From Chloroflexota bacterium (lineage in GTDB: Bacteria; Chloroflexota; Limnocylindria; Limnocylindrales; CSP1-4): a DNA stretch of 8,610 nt. Shown here one piece after another: positions 1 through 6,372 of the stretch; within the stretch, counting starts at the first letter, position 1, and each line of letters starts with the position of its first letter. The notes below the pieces were generated by a model. That model worked only from the letters and a program-made list of their open reading frames with translations. It was not told where the DNA came from and made no database searches. The DNA lies in assembly GCA_027346765.1 (NCBI GenBank), contig DAIERN010000049.1, positions 1-8,610 of the forward strand, written 5' to 3'. Made by a program: the position numbers and the translations under genes.

Positions 1-104
1 TCGGCTTTGAGCTGGGCCTACAGGGCGACCCATTTCATGGCTCGACACTCCAATTCCGGTAACTTGACGGTGTGACCGAGCTGCGCACGAGCACAGCGGC
101 GCCC
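1..104 (+). other. Left-edge region before tsaE, possible 3' end of an upstream gene
   Basis: This short stretch is visibly less GC-rich than the genes that follow. Two forward frames are open from the window edge. One ends in TGA at 73-75, overlapping GTG 72 as GTGA. The other ends in TAA at 60-62 and encodes GFELGLQGDPFHGSTLQFR. I recognise neither peptide. TTGACG at 64-69 resembles a -35 box, but no matching -10 sequence follows. The region could hold the end of an upstream gene in the same operon or a short leader. Confidence 0.3.
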
Positions 105-584
105 ATGGCGTCCGTGACGACTCACTCTAGCGACGAAACACGCGACTTCGCGGCCGCCCTGGCGGTCGTTGCCCAGGCCGGCGACCGCATCGCGCTGGTT
201 GGACCGCTGGGCGCGGGCAAGACGCAGTTCGCCAAGGGCTTCGCGGCCGGCCTGGGCGTGCACGAGGTCGTCAACAGCCCCAGCTTCACGCTCATGGCGG
301 AGTACGCCGGACGGCTGCCGCTTTTCCACCAGGACCTGTACCGGCTGTCTGGCGCGGAGGAAATCCTGGGTGGCGGCATGGTCGATGAGCGCGGCCTCGA
401 GGGCGTCACGCTGAGCGAGTGGGCCGAGCGGCTTCCCAGGGAGCTGGACCCTGACCGGGTGACGATTGCCTTCGAGGTCCTGGGCGATGACGAGCGGCGG
501 ATCAGCGTGGGTGCCGCGAACGAAGGGCAGTCGCGCTACCGCCATGCTGTGGCCGGCTGGGCCGCGCGGCAGGCCCAGCGATGA
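105..584 (+). CDS. tsaE: tRNA threonylcarbamoyladenosine biosynthesis ATPase TsaE
   Basis: TsaE is the P-loop ATPase that works with TsaB and TsaD in the cytoplasm to move threonylcarbamoyl onto A37 of ANN-decoding tRNAs (t6A). Counting from ATG 105 (159 residues), I see the Walker A motif GPLGAGKT at about 33-40, the family segment SPSFTL at 58-63, HQDLYRL at 75-81 and EWAERLP at 105-111. These occur in the usual TsaE order, and the length is normal (about 150-160). The start is uncertain. GTG 72 would add 11 residues and would overlap a possible upstream stop as GTGA. ATG 105 is preferred because it gives the typical short lead (MASVTTHSSDET) before the first helix. Neither start has a clear Shine-Dalgarno. 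The stop overlaps the tsaB start as ATGA. Identification is secure; the exact start is not. Confidence 0.95.
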   Translation: MASVTTHSSDETRDFAAALAVVAQAGDRIALVGPLGAGKTQFAKGFAAGLGVHEVVNSPSFTLMAEYAGRLPLFHQDLYRLSGAEEILGGGMVDERGLEGVTLSEWAERLPRELDPDRVTIAFEVLGDDERRISVGAANEGQSRYRHAVAGWAARQAQR

Positions 585-1213
585 TCCTGCTACTCGATAC
601 GGCCACGCGGCGACCGGTTGTGGGTCTCGCGGCTGACGACGGGCGGCTCCGGGCGGAGCGGACCTGGGAGAGTCGCCATCGCCACGGCGAGGAGCTGCTG
701 GCGCGGCTCGACGAGGTGCTGGCACAGGTGGGCGGCCACAAGCAGGATCTGACGGGCGTGGTCGTGGGCACCGGCCCCGGCTCATTCACCGGGCTGCGCA
801 TCGGCCTCGCCACCGCCAAGACGATCGCGTATGCATTGGCCATTCCGATCGTCGGCGTGTCGAGCACGCGCGCGCTGACAGTGGCGGCTGCAATGGCAAA
901 TCCGGCGCTTCACGAAGTGACGGTCGCGCTGCCCGCCGGCGCCGCCGACCGCTACGTCCACCGCTTCACTGTCAGCGGGGGCGTGCCGGTCGAGATCGGG
1001 CAACCGGAGCTCGTGGCGACGCCACCGGCAGCCGATGAACTGGACGGCGAGCAGATCGCCGGCCTGGCCGCGGCCCTGGCGCAGCTGGGGGCGGCGGCGC
1101 TACAGGGTGGCCAAACCGACGATCCGCAGCTGCTCGTGCCGGCGTACGTCGCATTGCCGCGCGGCATTGCCGCTGCGGCGGCGGAGATGACATGGTCGCC
1201 CGACCTCCGCTGA
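581..1213 (+). CDS. tsaB: tRNA threonylcarbamoyladenosine biosynthesis protein TsaB
   Basis: TsaB is the inactive ASKHA-fold paralogue of TsaD; it dimerises with TsaD and scaffolds the t6A transferase complex. The 210-residue product opens with MILLLDTAT, the family's phosphate-1-like strand. It carries the diagnostic GTGPGSFTGLRIGLATAK block at about 63-80, followed by IPIVGVSS at 88-95. The tail VPAYVALPRGI at 186-196 resembles the PxYxR-type C-terminus of the family. It is slightly shorter than many homologues (about 220-240), mainly in the poorly conserved second half, which is rich in Ala and Gly. ATG 581 overlaps the tsaE stop as ATGA, with a weak AGG at 571-573. Its last 22 bases overlap rimI. 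Position between tsaE and rimI-tsaD strongly supports the call. Confidence 0.94.
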   Translation: MILLLDTATRRPVVGLAADDGRLRAERTWESRHRHGEELLARLDEVLAQVGGHKQDLTGVVVGTGPGSFTGLRIGLATAKTIAYALAIPIVGVSSTRALTVAAAMANPALHEVTVALPAGAADRYVHRFTVSGGVPVEIGQPELVATPPAADELDGEQIAGLAAALAQLGAAALQGGQTDDPQLLVPAYVALPRGIAAAAAEMTWSPDLR

Positions 1214-1719
1214 AGGTGCGCATCGAGCCCATGCGGCTCGAGGACGTGCCGGCGGTGCACGAGATCGAGGCCGCCAGCTTCCCCACGCCGTGGCCGGACT
1301 ACGCCTTCCGCCAGGAGCTCCAGACCAACAAGATGGCGCACTACCTGGTCGTGCGATCCGGCAGCGAGACGATCGCTTATGGCGGCATGTGGCTCATGTT
1401 CGACGAGGCGCACATCACCACCTTCGCCGTGCTGCCCGACTGGCGCCGGCGGGGCATTGGCGGTCGGCTGATGCTGGGCCTGATGGACGTCGCGCTCGAG
1501 CTCAGGGCACGCGTCATGACGCTCGAGGTGCGCCTGTCGAACAAGCCGGCGCGCGAGCTCTACGGGCGCTTCGGCTTCAAGCCGGTCGGCGTGCGTCCGC
1601 GCTACTACTCCGACAACGGCGAGGACGCGCTGATCATGACCACCGAGATGCTCTCGAGCGCGACCATGACCCAGCGCATCGCCGAGATGCGCGAGCGCTA
1701 CGGCGAGCGCGCCGAATGA
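1192..1719 (+). CDS. rimI: GNAT N-acetyltransferase, RimI-like (ribosomal protein alanine N-acetyltransferase)
   Basis: This is a GNAT-fold acetyltransferase of the RimI family; E. coli RimI acetylates the N-terminal alanine of ribosomal protein S18 using acetyl-CoA. In the 175-residue product, the acetyl-CoA loop RRRGIG is at 85-90, preceded by ITTFAVLPDW (75-84), the usual beta4 entry. The LEVRLSNKPARELYGRFGFKPVGVRPRYYSDNGEDALIM segment at about 111-149 is the RimI-type C-terminal half, with N117 and Y124. A tail of about 22 residues after TTEM (151-153) ends in a charged helix and exceeds the usual 145-160 length. ATG 1192 is supported by GGAG at 1183-1186, five bases upstream, although it lies 22 bases inside tsaB. 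The stop overlaps the tsaD start. Substrate is inferred from family and context; a broader protein acetyltransferase role is possible. Confidence 0.9.
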   Translation: MVARPPLKVRIEPMRLEDVPAVHEIEAASFPTPWPDYAFRQELQTNKMAHYLVVRSGSETIAYGGMWLMFDEAHITTFAVLPDWRRRGIGGRLMLGLMDVALELRARVMTLEVRLSNKPARELYGRFGFKPVGVRPRYYSDNGEDALIMTTEMLSSATMTQRIAEMRERYGERAE

Positions 1720-2798
1720 GCCAGCAGAGCGGCCTGATCTTGGCCGTCGAGTCGTCGTGCGACGAGACGGCGGTCGCGGTCGTGCGCAACGGCCGGCGCA
1801 TCCTGACCAACGTCGTCGCCAGCCAGGTCGCGCTGCACAGCGCCACCGGCGGCATCGTGCCGGAAGTCGCCGCACGCGCCCACCTGCGCTGGATGCTGCC
1901 GGTGCTGGACCAGGCGCGCAGGGAGTCGGGCATAAAGGACTGGTCGGAGCTGGAGGCGGTCGCCGTGACAGAGGGGCCGGGGCTCGCCGGATCGCTGCTG
2001 GTCGGCATCACCATGGCCAAGACCTTGTGCTGGCTGTATGACCTGCCGCTCGTGCCGGTCAATCACCTCGAGGGCCACATCTACGCCGCGTGGCTGCTCG
2101 ATCCGGCCGAAGACGAGAAGCCGGCGCCCGACTTCCCGCTGGTGGCGCTCGTCGTCAGCGGTGGCCACACCTTCCTCGTTGAGATGGCCGATCAACTCCA
2201 ATACCGACTGCTGGGCCAAACCGTGGACGACGCGGCGGGGGAGGCGTTCGACAAGGTCGGGCGGCTGCTGGGCCTGCCCTATCCCGGCGGCCCGGCGATC
2301 ATGAAAGCTGCCGCGGTAGCGGTGGCGCACGACCGGGTCTTCCCGCGCGCCTGGCTGGGCGAGTCGTTCGACTTCTCGTTTTCCGGCCTCAAGACCGCGG
2401 CGCGGCGCGAAGTGGCGCGCGAGCTGGGGATCGATGCCAGGGACATGGGTTCCGACGGCCAGGCCCTGCCTGATGCCGCGGTCGCCGAGCTGGCATTCGG
2501 CTTCCAGGATTCGGTCGTCGACGTGCTCGCCTCAAAGACCATCCGCGCGGCCGAGGAGAGCGGCGCGCGAACCGTAGTGGTAGGTGGGGGAGTGGCCGCG
2601 AACAGCGTCCTTCGCAAGCGCATCGAGGATGACGCCGCGTCGCGCGGCATCCGTGTGGTCGTGCCTCGTCCCGGGCTGTGCACCGACAACGCGTCGATGA
2701 TCGGCGCCGCCGGCTTCTTCCGCGCCCGCGCCGGTGCGCGCGCCGGGATAGATCTCGCGGCGAAGCCCTCGCTCAAGCTGGCCGTGCCCACGTCGTGA
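1716..2798 (+). CDS. tsaD: tRNA N6-adenosine threonylcarbamoyltransferase TsaD
   Basis: TsaD (Kae1/Gcp/YgjD family) is the catalytic subunit that transfers threonylcarbamoyl from threonylcarbamoyl-AMP to tRNA A37. The 360-residue product has all family landmarks in order: VESSCDET (11-18), GGIVPEVAARAH (45-56), the metal-binding HLEGH with H117 and H121, VSGGHTFL (147-154), LGQTVDDAAGEAFDKVGRLL (166-185), FSFSGLKTA (220-228), VVGGGVAANSVLR (288-300) and CTDNASMIG (322-330), with D324 as the third metal ligand. Length is normal for bacterial TsaD (about 335-360). The open frame continues upstream to 1290, but that stretch lies inside rimI and is not homologous. ATG 1716 gives the correct N-terminus and overlaps the rimI stop as ATGA. 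TsaC/Sua5, which makes the intermediate, is not in this window. Confidence 0.98.
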   Translation: MSQQSGLILAVESSCDETAVAVVRNGRRILTNVVASQVALHSATGGIVPEVAARAHLRWMLPVLDQARRESGIKDWSELEAVAVTEGPGLAGSLLVGITMAKTLCWLYDLPLVPVNHLEGHIYAAWLLDPAEDEKPAPDFPLVALVVSGGHTFLVEMADQLQYRLLGQTVDDAAGEAFDKVGRLLGLPYPGGPAIMKAAAVAVAHDRVFPRAWLGESFDFSFSGLKTAARREVARELGIDARDMGSDGQALPDAAVAELAFGFQDSVVDVLASKTIRAAEESGARTVVVGGGVAANSVLRKRIEDDAASRGIRVVVPRPGLCTDNASMIGAAGFFRARAGARAGIDLAAKPSLKLAVPTS

Positions 2799-3655
2799 AG
2801 GCTGGAGCGCAGCCGCGCGGCGCTGAGCAGACCGCGCGCTACCTGCGCCAATACGGGCTCACGCCGCGCAAGAGCCGCGGCCAGAACCATCTCGTCGATC
2901 TGGCCGTCCTGGACGAAATCGTGGCGCTGGCCGCGCCAACGCCGCGTCGGAAGATCCTCGAGATCGGGCCCGGGCTGGGCGTCCTGACCGCGGCGCTGCT
3001 CGAGCGTGGGGCGTCCGTGACCGCGGTCGAGGTCGACAGCAGGCTCGCCGCCCACCTGCGCAATCGGTTCGAGCGGGAGATCGGTGCCGGATCGCTGCGG
3101 CTGGTGGAGGCCGACGTGCTCGATACGCCCATGACCGACCTGGCCGACTACCCCTGGGACCTGGTCGCGAACCTGCCCTACAGCATCACCAGCCCGGTGA
3201 TGCACCACGTCCTTGGCAGCGAGCCCCGACCCGAGCGGTTCGTGGTCATGTTGCAGCGCGAGGTCGCGCAACGGATCGCGGCACGGCCCGGTGCCATGAG
3301 CTACCTCTCGGTCTTCGTCCAGTACCACGCGCGCGCCCGCGTCGCCTTCCGTGTCCCCCGCGAGGCGTTCGAGCCAGCGCCCAAGGTGGAGTCGGCGGTG
3401 CTCGTGCTCGAGCCGTACGACACCGACGACCGCCTCGATGCCGAGGCCGAGGACCAGCTGTGGCGTCTCGTCCAGGCGGGCTTCCGCGAGCGGCGCAAGA
3501 TGCTCCACAACGTCCTGCGCCGGCAGCTCCCGATCGAGCCCGGGCAGGTCGATGCCGCGCTCACCGCCGTCGGCATCGCGCCGGACCGGCGGCCGCAGAC
3601 CGTCTCCGTTGATGAGTGGCTGGCGCTCGCGGCCGCCGTCGGCCCGCTCTCCTAG
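2795..3655 (+). CDS. rsmA: 16S rRNA (adenine(1518)-N(6)/adenine(1519)-N(6))-dimethyltransferase RsmA (KsgA)
   Basis: RsmA/KsgA dimethylates the two adjacent adenines in the helix 45 loop of 16S rRNA during late 30S maturation, using S-adenosylmethionine. From GTG 2795 the protein is 286 residues, typical for the family. Visible motifs are RGQNHL at about 28-33 (family GQ-[NH]-F-L), the SAM-binding LEIGPGLGVLT at 55-65, VEVD with acidic D81, ADVLD at 106-110, the catalytic NLPY at 126-129, and FEPAPKVESAV followed by the C-terminal FRERRKMLHNVL. The open frame extends back to 2678 inside tsaD, but GTG 2795 fits both the family start and a GTGA overlap with the tsaD stop. No clear Shine-Dalgarno precedes it, so coupling to tsaD translation is likely. 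The histidine in GQNHL, where Phe is usual, is a minor oddity. Confidence 0.97.
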   Translation: MKAGAQPRGAEQTARYLRQYGLTPRKSRGQNHLVDLAVLDEIVALAAPTPRRKILEIGPGLGVLTAALLERGASVTAVEVDSRLAAHLRNRFEREIGAGSLRLVEADVLDTPMTDLADYPWDLVANLPYSITSPVMHHVLGSEPRPERFVVMLQREVAQRIAARPGAMSYLSVFVQYHARARVAFRVPREAFEPAPKVESAVLVLEPYDTDDRLDAEAEDQLWRLVQAGFRERRKMLHNVLRRQLPIEPGQVDAALTAVGIAPDRRPQTVSVDEWLALAAAVGPLS

Positions 3656-4548
3656 TGCACGCCAACCCGCGCGCCAAGATCAACCTGACGCTGTCAGTCG
3701 CGCCGCGCGGCGCGGATGGCTATCACCAGCTCGAATCGGTGATCCTGCGTGTGGGCCTTGCCGATGAGCTGGTCGTCGCCTTTGCCGAAACCGGCGCGGA
3801 CACCCTCACGGTCACCGGCCTGCCCGGCTGTCCGGTTGACGGCAATCTCGTGCTGCGCGCGTTGGCGCTCGTGCGTCAACGACTGGGTCACGAGCTGCCA
3901 CCGCTGGTGGCGCACCTCGACAAGCGCATCCCCATGGCCGCCGGCCTGGGTGGCGGCTCGTCCGATGGCGCCGCGGGGATCGAGGCCGCAGAGGTCATGT
4001 GGGGCGTCGGCCTCTCGCCCCAGGTGCGAGCGCAGATCGCGCTGGAGCTTGGGTCGGACGTCCCGTTCTTCGCCCAAGGTGGCGCCGCAGCGCTCGTCAC
4101 CGGCCGCGGCGAGCAGGTGGAGCGCCTGCCGCCGCCCAGCGGGGAGCTGGGCGTCCTCCTTGTGACGCCGCCACTCCAACTCAGTACGGCGCAGGTCTTC
4201 GCGCGCTTTGATGAGCTCGGTCCGCCCTCCAGCCAGCGGGTTTCGCCGCGCAGCGTCGATGAGCTCCTGGCCGACCCAGCATCCCTGCGCGACGCCAACG
4301 ACCTGTGGCCCGCGGCCGCGTCGCTCGCGCCGGGTCTCGCCGCGCTGCGCGACTACCTGGAAGCGGAAGTAGGTCGGCCGTGGCTGCTGTCAGGGTCCGG
4401 CTCGACCCTGTTCGGGCTTTATCCGTCCGTCGCTGAAGCAACGGCCGACGGTCGGCTCATAGTGAGTGCCGAATCGGCCCTGCTCGAAGGCGCGATCATC
4501 AACGCCGTCGACTTGATAGGCCCAGAACCCAACTGGAGGTACCCGTGA
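3655..4548 (+). CDS. ispE: 4-diphosphocytidyl-2-C-methyl-D-erythritol kinase IspE
   Basis: IspE is the GHMP-family kinase that phosphorylates CDP-methylerythritol with ATP in the MEP pathway to IPP and DMAPP. From GTG 3655 the product is 297 residues (usual about 280-310). It begins with PRAKINLTL (5-13) including catalytic K8, then DGYHQLESV (21-29). The ATP-binding glycine loop GLGGGSSDGAAG is at about 97-108, GSDVPFF with the catalytic-type D135 at 133-139, and the third GHMP motif LSGSGSTLFGLY at about 245-256. The frame stays open back to 3616, but GTG 3655 gives the family-like N-terminus and overlaps the rsmA TAG by one base (TAGTG). No Shine-Dalgarno is visible. The usual SSDAAA of the glycine loop reads SSDGAA here. 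It shows that the organism makes isoprenoids through the MEP route. Confidence 0.97.
   Translation: MHANPRAKINLTLSVAPRGADGYHQLESVILRVGLADELVVAFAETGADTLTVTGLPGCPVDGNLVLRALALVRQRLGHELPPLVAHLDKRIPMAAGLGGGSSDGAAGIEAAEVMWGVGLSPQVRAQIALELGSDVPFFAQGGAAALVTGRGEQVERLPPPSGELGVLLVTPPLQLSTAQVFARFDELGPPSSQRVSPRSVDELLADPASLRDANDLWPAAASLAPGLAALRDYLEAEVGRPWLLSGSGSTLFGLYPSVAEATADGRLIVSAESALLEGAIINAVDLIGPEPNWRYP
4535..4539 (+). promoter_or_regulatory. Strong ribosome binding site for ridA
   Basis: GGAGG lies five bases before GTG 4545, inside the last codons of ispE. It is the best Shine-Dalgarno in the window and fixes the ridA start at GTG 4545, allowing ridA to be initiated independently of, and probably more strongly than, the coupled genes upstream. 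Confidence 0.8.
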
Positions 4549-4922
4549 ACAAGGTGATCAGCACGACCGGAGCGCCGGGCGCGATCGGCCCTTACAGCCA
4601 GGCGATCGACACGGGCTCGCTCGTGTTCTGTGCCGGCCAGATTGGCCGCGAGCCTCAATCCGGGGACCTGCCAGACGGTATCGAGGCACAGACCGAGCAG
4701 GCCATGAAGAACCTCGCTGCAGTGCTGGACGCCGCCGGCCTCTCGTGGGCGGACGTCGTCAAGACGACCTGCTTCCTGGCCGAAATCGCCGACTTCGAGG
4801 CGTTCAACGCCGTGTACAAGACGTTCATCAGTGACCCGGCGCCCGCGCGCTCGACGTTCGCGGTGAAGGAGCTGCCGCGCGGCGCGCGCGTCGAGATCGA
4901 GGCCATCGCCGCCCGCGGTTAG
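4545..4922 (+). CDS. ridA: RidA family reactive intermediate (enamine/imine) deaminase
   Basis: RidA (YjgF/YER057c/UK114 superfamily) hydrolyses reactive 2-aminoacrylate and related enamines/imines released by PLP enzymes, yielding 2-keto acids and ammonia. The 125-residue length is standard. Family marks are GAPGAIGPYSQA at 9-20 with Y17, VFCAGQIG at 27-34, EQAMKNLAAVLDAAG at 51-65, VVKTTCFLAEIADF at 71-84, the active-site arginine R102 in ARSTFAV, and VEIEAIA at 116-122 with E119. Retention of R102 supports the enzymatically active RidA subfamily. The GTG start overlaps the ispE stop as GTGA and has a strong GGAGG. RidA homologues adjacent to ispE and glmU occur in Firmicutes (yabJ), so this placement is conserved. 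The protein normally forms a trimer in the cytoplasm. Confidence 0.96.
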   Translation: MNKVISTTGAPGAIGPYSQAIDTGSLVFCAGQIGREPQSGDLPDGIEAQTEQAMKNLAAVLDAAGLSWADVVKTTCFLAEIADFEAFNAVYKTFISDPAPARSTFAVKELPRGARVEIEAIAARG

Positions 4923-4938
4923 ACTTTCGGGACTCCAA

Positions 4939-6369
4939 ATGTCGCCCAAACAGCCTCCCCCCGCCGCCGGCGGTAGCCCAACCGCGGCGTCGCGCCGGGG
5001 CTCACGTGCCGTAGCCGTGATCCTTGCCGCGGGCCTCGGCACGCGCATGAAGTCGCGCACGCCCAAGGTGCTGCACTCCATCTGCGGCCGGCCCATGCTC
5101 GCGTATGTCATCGATGCGGCGACGGCCGCGACCGGTGCGCGGCCGCTCGTCGTCTACTCGCCCCAGACCGATGCGCTGCGCGAGGCCTTCGCGGACGCGG
5201 CCGACTTCGCGCTCCAGAAGAAGCCCAGCGGCACCGGCGATGCGCTCGCCGCGGCCGTCAGCGCGCTGCCCAAGGGAGTCTCCGAGATCGTGGTGCTGAG
5301 CGGCGACGTGCCGCTGATCGAGGCCGCGAGCGTCACTCACATGCTCGAGGCGCGGCGCGAATACGGCGCGCCCATGGCGGTGGCGGTGGTCGAGATGGAC
5401 GACCCGACCGGCTACGGCCGCGTCCAGATCGGGTCGCGCGGCACGATCCGGCGCATCGTCGAGGAGAAGGACGCCAACGCGCGCCAGCTCGACAACCACG
5501 TCATCAACGCCGGCCTCTACTCATTCGATGTCGCGTGGCTGCGCGCCGCGTTGCCAAAGCTCACCAAATCTCCGACTACCGGCGAGCTGTACTTGACCCA
5601 GCTGGTCGAGCTGGCAGCCGCCGACAACACGCCGGCGATCGCCGTCGACCAACCGGCCGAATCGGACTGGGAATCCGAGCTCGCGGGCATCAACGACCGG
5701 GCCGACCTGGCCGAGCTCCAGCTCTACCTGCAGTACACCATCCTGCAGCGGCTGAGGACCGACGGAGTCACCGTCCACGACCCGGGCTCGGTGACGATCG
5801 AGGCGACGGTTGAGATCGCGCCGGACGTGACGATCGAGTCGAACGTCATCCTGCGCGGCACGACGAAGATCGGTCGCGACACGGTCATCAAAGCGGGCAG
5901 CCAGCTGATCGACGCCACGGTGGGGGAACGCTGCCAGATCTGGGCCAGCGTGATCGAGCAGTCGGAGCTGGGCAACGACGTCAAGGTCGGCCCGTTCGCC
6001 CATCTGCGCGGCGGTTGCCTGGTCGGCGACGGCGCGGAGATCGGCAACTTCGCCGAGCAGAAGAACACACGCTTTGGCGCGGGCTCCAAGCAGCATCATT
6101 TCTCATACTTGGGCGACGCCGAGGTGGGCAAGCGGGTGAACATCGGCGCGGGGACGATCACCGCAAACTACGACGGGGAGCGCAAGCACAAGACGGTCAT
6201 CGGCGACGGGGCGTTCATCGGCAGCGACACCATCCTGCGCGCGCCCATCACCGTGGGCGAGGGCGCGTACACCGGTGCCGGCTCGGTCGTGACCAGGGAC
6301 GTGCCGCCGGGCAAGCTCGCGGTGGGCGTGCCGGCGCGGATCAGGGAGCGCCTGCCCCGCAAGGGCTGA
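4939..6369 (+). CDS. glmU: Bifunctional UDP-N-acetylglucosamine pyrophosphorylase / glucosamine-1-phosphate N-acetyltransferase GlmU
   Basis: GlmU acetylates glucosamine-1-phosphate and then uridylylates it to UDP-GlcNAc, the amino-sugar donor for peptidoglycan and other envelope polymers. In 476 residues, the N-terminal Rossmann-like uridyltransferase shows LAAGLGTRMKSRTPKVLH (29-46), the GTGDA region (98-102), the metal-binding GDVPL (122-126) and NAGLY (190-194). The C-terminal left-handed beta-helix shows hexapeptide repeats from about 285, GPFAHLR (351-357), the HFSYLGDAEVG block at 387-397 with H387 in the catalytic histidine position, and VNIGAGTITANYDG at 400-413. ATG 4939 has GGGA at 4929-4932. 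It gives a Pro/Ala/Ser-rich lead of about 22 residues not needed by the domain, and no good later start exists. The gap from ridA is 16 bases. Confidence 0.97.
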   Translation: MSPKQPPPAAGGSPTAASRRGSRAVAVILAAGLGTRMKSRTPKVLHSICGRPMLAYVIDAATAATGARPLVVYSPQTDALREAFADAADFALQKKPSGTGDALAAAVSALPKGVSEIVVLSGDVPLIEAASVTHMLEARREYGAPMAVAVVEMDDPTGYGRVQIGSRGTIRRIVEEKDANARQLDNHVINAGLYSFDVAWLRAALPKLTKSPTTGELYLTQLVELAAADNTPAIAVDQPAESDWESELAGINDRADLAELQLYLQYTILQRLRTDGVTVHDPGSVTIEATVEIAPDVTIESNVILRGTTKIGRDTVIKAGSQLIDATVGERCQIWASVIEQSELGNDVKVGPFAHLRGGCLVGDGAEIGNFAEQKNTRFGAGSKQHHFSYLGDAEVGKRVNIGAGTITANYDGERKHKTVIGDGAFIGSDTILRAPITVGEGAYTGAGSVVTRDVPPGKLAVGVPARIRERLPRKG

Positions 6370-6372
6370 CCC

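Noticed and set aside
64..92. TTGACG as a -35 promoter element before tsaE
   Set aside because: No TATAAT-like hexamer occurs at the proper spacing, and the site overlaps one of the candidate start codons.
18..785. 255-codon minus-strand frame opposite tsaE and tsaB
   Set aside because: It is a Pro/Arg-rich shadow frame of high-GC coding sequence, with no motif.
1290..1715. N-terminal extension of the tsaD frame, suggesting a RimI-TsaD fusion
   Set aside because: The extension is the wrong frame of rimI (Arg/Ala-rich and non-homologous); the GNAT motifs are in a different frame that stops at 1717-1719. The two proteins are separate.
2678..2794. Upstream extension of the rsmA frame inside tsaD
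   Set aside because: It is Arg-rich out-of-frame sequence. GTG 2795 gives the normal RsmA N-terminus and a GTGA overlap.
2279..3508. 409-codon open frame on the minus strand opposite tsaD and rsmA
   Set aside because: It is a low-complexity Arg/Ala/Ser-rich translation with no recognisable fold, fully overlapped by two well-supported genes.
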